Assembly (NCBI GenBank): GCA_020746105.1
Contig: CM036617.1
Span: 143,510,518 to 143,574,517, forward strand
Origin: Trogon surrucura
Taxonomy: Eukaryota; Chordata; Aves; Trogoniformes; Trogonidae
Length of the DNA stretch: 64,000 nt
Direction: 5' to 3'
In this document: one piece after another, positions 60,554 to 64,000 of the stretch
How the letters are laid out: every line of letters starts with the position of its first letter
Position numbering within the stretch: position 1 is the first letter of the stretch
The notes under the pieces: generated by a model
Told to the model about the DNA's origin: nothing
The model's database searches: none
Seen by the model: the letters and a program-made list of their open reading frames with translations, nothing else
Program-made: the position numbers and the translations under genes

Positions 60554-62278
60554 CAGATGAGAAAATCAAGCCCCTATGGCTGAAACTGACACTTTCTAAC
60601 TGTCGTCTGCTAATAAACTTTGGCTCTCACCTAATAGATCATATTGTTAGCTGTGAAGAAATGTGCTAGGAGAAAACTGTTCTGGGCAGTGTAGTTTAAA
60701 GTATGACTTTCTCTTCAGAAGGCACATACTCTGTCCAGTCCATTGAGTTAGCTTACAAATCATCTGGTTTCATCATTTTCTCCTTCCTTTTTGTAAGACT
60801 TTTGTGTAAGTGTTTTAACAGATATTCACAAGTGTTTTCTTACACTTTTGATGAGATTTTCTAATGAAGCCAATACTGTTCTGATTATGTAGCACTTCTC
60901 AGTAATTATTCTTGTAATATTCTTTTTATAACCCCGAAGTCTAAGGCCACAACTATCCACGCTGGTATGACTTGCGATATTCCATACTAAACAAAGGGAA
61001 CTATGCCTTCAGGTCTTGAGTTAAAAGTCTGAATGCATATTTCAAATACGCTTGAGGCATTTTCATGCCTGACTTAATAAAAATGAGTGTAAACTCTATG
61101 ACAATTTTCTGTGCAGCTGGCAAAACTGACTCTAGATTTATATAGAGATGTAAGTGTATATGTATGTAATTTGCAATTTTTTTTTTCCCAGAACGTTCTT
61201 TTATTATAAAGAACTTCTAGCTTCTTCAGAGTAAATCTTTGAGATCAAAGATATTAGGTATATCTGTTGTTGCAACCAATCTAAACTAAGGCTTGTTTGA
61301 GTACAACCTTGCTGTTATAAATCAAGTGGAAAATTTTGGTGATGGTGGAAAATTTAAGTGGTCTCCTTAATGTGAAGACCACTCATGAAAGTTGTTTCAC
61401 ACATTAAATTTTAAACATCAAGATTTATCAACAGAAAATTTTTCAAGTAGTACAAAATTCTTTTCAAAAGGGTTTGCTGTGACAAATAACAATGTCACCC
61501 TTGTATTTTTGGTGTAATCCTTGATAGATGGGAAGGGCTTCACTCTGAAGAAGACAACGCAGTGTCAGATACTCAGAAAGTAGCTCCTGTTTTAGAGGAA
61601 TTAGGTGAGAATGCTAGGTCTAGTATCATCTGTTCTTTTGTGTGTTTGTGTAACTATATAAATGAGTACATATTTTATATTCTTCATCCAAAAGATAGCT
61701 TGAAAAATGAATTTAGATGGCTCAGATTAAAACAGCAGTATTGTTGATCCCCAGACATACTATGAAAAAAACTTTTGGGAAATAAGTCTTTTTCAGCCAT
61801 GATTGGGCTTTAGGAGCCTGACTCAAGGGTGTCAACCTTTGATTTCATCAACAGTAACATGGAACCTCCCAAAACATTTGTCCATTTATTTGCTGGCAAA
61901 CCACTCACTAACCTTGTTAATGGTTTGAAGGTTAATAACAATTATAAAACACTGATGTTACTAAACCTTATTTTGAAGTAAAGGCGGATAAATAAATCAT
62001 GACTCACTATTATCTAAACTATGGAAGCAACATATAGAATATTTTTTTTTTTTGTTAATGTCCTCAAAGTGAGATTTGTCACTTGGATTCTAAAAGCAAA
62101 AGCCAGTTCCATAAAAATACTATTTTTGTGACATCATTCAGGATTTATTTGCCTTTCTTTGATCAAAAGCATACAAATACTCAGCAGCTCAGATCCAGTC
62201 CAACCAAGGGTCTTGACGACAGTTAACATAACAGCTTGTGTGTCATAGCTATACTTTCCCCTCTGAGAGGTACGTACT
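60554..62278. other. Gene-free stretch
   Basis: AT-rich with no recognisable gene or dispersed repeat. Contains T runs near 61178 and 62042. Confidence 0.5.
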
Positions 62279-62382
62279 CTGGCAACCTGGTCTAGTGGAA
62301 GATGCCCCTCTCCACAGCAGGAGGGTTGGACTAGATGGTCTTTAAAAGTCCCTTCCAACCCCTAACATTCTATGATTCTATG
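62279..62382 (+). mobile_element. CR1 LINE 3' tip
   Basis: A little over 100 bp of CR1 3' untranslated region on the plus strand. GGAGGGTTGGACTAGATGGT is followed by CTTTAAAAGTCCCTTCCAAC and the tail CATTCTATGATTCTATG. It is an extreme 5' truncation containing no coding sequence. The close match of the last 60 bases to the family pattern suggests that it is not very old. Confidence 0.88.
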
Positions 62383-62426
62383 CCTACACGGACACCCTCT
62401 TTCTGAGAGGTTAGGGTTTGGGTTGG

Positions 62427-62452
62427 TTTTTTTCTTTTTTTTTTTTTTTTTT
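62427..62452 (+). repeat. T-rich tract
   Basis: 26 bases, all T except one C. Confidence 0.85.
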
Positions 62453-62584
62453 GAGGGAGGGAGTTATTGAGTTTTTTAAATGTAGAAGAAGGGTCAAGGA
62501 TAAAAAAAAAACAACAAACATACAGAGGGGTTTAAAATAACTGTCCAAGCAAAAAAAAAAAAACTTCAGAAGCTTTGCAGACTA

Positions 62585-62624
62585 TAGATTAGTTTGGATT
62601 AGATTAGATTACATTACATTAATC
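62585..62624 (+). repeat. Imperfect (GATTA)n / (CATTA)n repeat
   Basis: Pentanucleotide-like runs of GATTA and then CATTA, with a TTTG interruption near the start. Confidence 0.7.
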
Positions 62625-62794
62625 TGAGACCACAGTATTTTCATGCGTTTCTCTCCCTGACTGTGTGAAACATCTGGGCCTTGTCCCAGGTTCTGAAGAA
62701 TGGCAGCGGTTGTGCCAGTTTCAGCCAGGGGGCAACGGGATGTCTGGGGCAGGGGGGCGCTATTTTCAAGAACTAAAATTTCCCATCTATGCCT

Positions 62795-62814
62795 GGGAGG
62801 GAAAGGGGTATGGG
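62795..62814 (+). other. G-quadruplex-type motif with nearby factor sites
   Basis: GGGAGGGAAAGGGGTATGGG has four G-runs with loops of one, three and three bases. Just downstream are an exact octamer ATGCAAAT (62825-62832) and a YY1-like AAATGGCGG (about 62853-62861). A further G-rich GGGGCAGGGGGG lies at about 62747-62758. The grouping suggests a possible regulatory element, but no transcript or CpG island supports it. Confidence 0.45.
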
Positions 62815-63281
62815 AAACTACGATATGCAAATGCTTTAATTTCTGTGGAAAATGAAATGGCGGAACTACAGAATAAGAAAAAATAATATTATTGTCTCTT
62901 TTCCCCAACCTCACGCTAGATTTTTCTATTCCTAACTTTCTGTGAGTGAAAAGCTTTAAGAGTTTCTTCTCTGGCTACAGTTTTACTTTCAGCAAAAATA
63001 CTATTTCACCTTCTACTCCAGGGACAAGTGCTCTACTGGATCTAGGTCTTGCATAGTTGCTTGATTATAAGAATACCTCTGATCCAGTTGAAGGAGAAGT
63101 TTTATGGGTGCTACAGCTGAACTGGCCTAAATCAGTGCAGGGAGGTACATCACCTCTTCTATGGCTTTCAGGCAAAAACTTGACCTAGTACAGTAAATTA
63201 ACATAGGCATGCAAGTCAGTCTTTGCATTGATATGCTGTAAGGTAGTGGTAAAGACAACCAGCAGGAATACAGCTCAGTTT

Positions 63282-63341
63282 TCAGTCTTCACTAAGCCCT
63301 TCTTGTACCAGTATGGCACAAGAAGAGACAGTGAAGACTGA
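63282..63341 (+). ncRNA. Imperfect 60-nt hairpin, miRNA-precursor-like
   Basis: The outer stem pairs TCAGTCTTCACT (63282-63293) with AGTGAAGACTGA (63330-63341), 12 bp without mismatch. After an asymmetric internal loop (five bases against four), CTTCTTGT (63299-63306) pairs with ACAAGAAG (63318-63325), 8 bp. The apical part can add three more pairs (CCA/TGG) around a 3-nt loop. The size and single internal loop resemble a microRNA precursor. I do not recognise the sequence as a known miRNA. It could equally be the remnant of a small inverted-repeat element. Because the fold is nearly symmetric, the strand is undetermined. Confidence 0.3.
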
Positions 63342-64000
63342 CTTAAAGACAGTGCTCAAATTGCTCTCTCTTTGGTAGGAAGTTCTTCAGTAACCAAGAG
63401 CTATTGGTGTAGACCTGTGTTATCCACTGATACAGCAAGCATGCTGAGATGTTGCCTCCTCTCTAGATAAGCATGCTGAATTAGTGGCAGTGTTCTCTCA
63501 CATTTTTCTTTCACAGTTCACATATAAGGGTTGCTAAAGTGTGCAGATCTTAGTGGTAGAGTTAAAAACGGCAGCTGAGGCTACAGGGGAACCCACTCAA
63601 AGAGCATGGTGGGATGAGTGTGAGAAGCAGGATCCTGAGCAAATTTTCTCTTCTTCCAGAAGCTATGATGGGTACAGTTCACAAACAATAGTCAGCATCA
63701 AACCCTGCAGAATGAGAACTCTGCTAAGATCCCAATAAACACCATTTTTTTTCAGTAAAGAAGGTATTTCAGATACATATCTTTCCTTGGACCACTTTAC
63801 CTTAACATTTTTGGAGGGCAAACAGCCAAAGAGAATCTACACACTGTCTCACTCCAATCTTGCAGTTTAGAACTTCACTCTCACCTTCATATAATTTCTG
63901 TCCTCCCTGACTTTGCAAAGGCCTCAGGGACTGGTGGCAATTCAGCCTCTCCTGGCCTCCACTCACAGTATTCTGACCGATCTCTTGGGATCAGAAACTT

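Larger units (their letters stand above)
62383..64000. other. Gene-free stretch with T-tract, GATTA repeat and hairpin
   Basis: No exon was recognised. It holds a T-rich tract at 62427-62452, a GATTA/CATTA-type repeat at 62585-62624, a G-quadruplex motif, and a 60-nt hairpin, the last two listed separately. Short open frames have no known motif. Confidence 0.5.

Noticed and set aside
62134-62358. 74-codon minus-strand frame
   Set aside because: Its start is the antisense of the CR1 3' tip at 62279-62382.

Overview
This window looks like bird nuclear DNA with no recognisable host gene. The main evidence is many CR1 LINE copies, with reverse transcriptase reading frames of the type [11 protein letters not shown]...GVPQGSVLG...FADDTKL and short 3' tails built from ATTCTATG or ATTCTGTG repeats. 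Two diverged solo-LTR-like fossils of kinds I recall as common in birds support this. Base composition is AT-rich with no CpG island. I cannot name the species or chromosome. No host exon, tRNA, rRNA or CRISPR was found, so the window is probably intergenic or lies inside a very long intron.

Layout. 1-10 kb: mostly unique DNA with a MIR-like scrap near 1.75 kb and a G-quadruplex motif at 521-540. 10.03-11.67 kb: an old antisense CR1. 15.48-18.13 kb: a long antisense CR1 split by a younger CR1 in the opposite orientation. 20.1-20.9 kb: an unexplained 215-codon open frame on the minus strand. 21.3-22.5 kb: a very old antisense CR1/L3-like relic. 23.18-24.64 kb: the best-preserved CR1, plus strand, 5' truncated, with its RT frame open except for one in-frame stop. 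26.58-26.74 kb: a MIR-type SINE. 28.5-31 kb: two antisense CR1 tails and one ancient relic. 35.2-35.5 kb: a solo LTR fossil. 38.7-40.8 kb: two more antisense CR1 tails. 45.83-47.42 kb: a degraded plus-strand CR1. 47.4-59.7 kb: a long stretch with no confident repeat, holding a perfect 20-bp AT-rich palindrome. 59.72-60.54 kb: a second solo LTR fossil flanked by a 9-bp direct repeat. 62.28-62.38 kb: a CR1 tail. 62.6-62.9 kb: a second G-quadruplex motif close to octamer-like and YY1-like sites. 63.28-63.34 kb: a 60-nt imperfect hairpin.

Nothing here forms an operon, pathway or novel multi-gene system. The window records layered retroposon insertion: MIR-like and L3-like relics first, then diverged CR1, then younger CR1 and LTR insertions. 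The points most worth a second look are the hairpin, the 215-codon frame, the palindrome, the 9-bp repeat around the second LTR, and the nested CR1 pair as a relative-dating marker. All family assignments come from memory of consensus patterns, not from a search.
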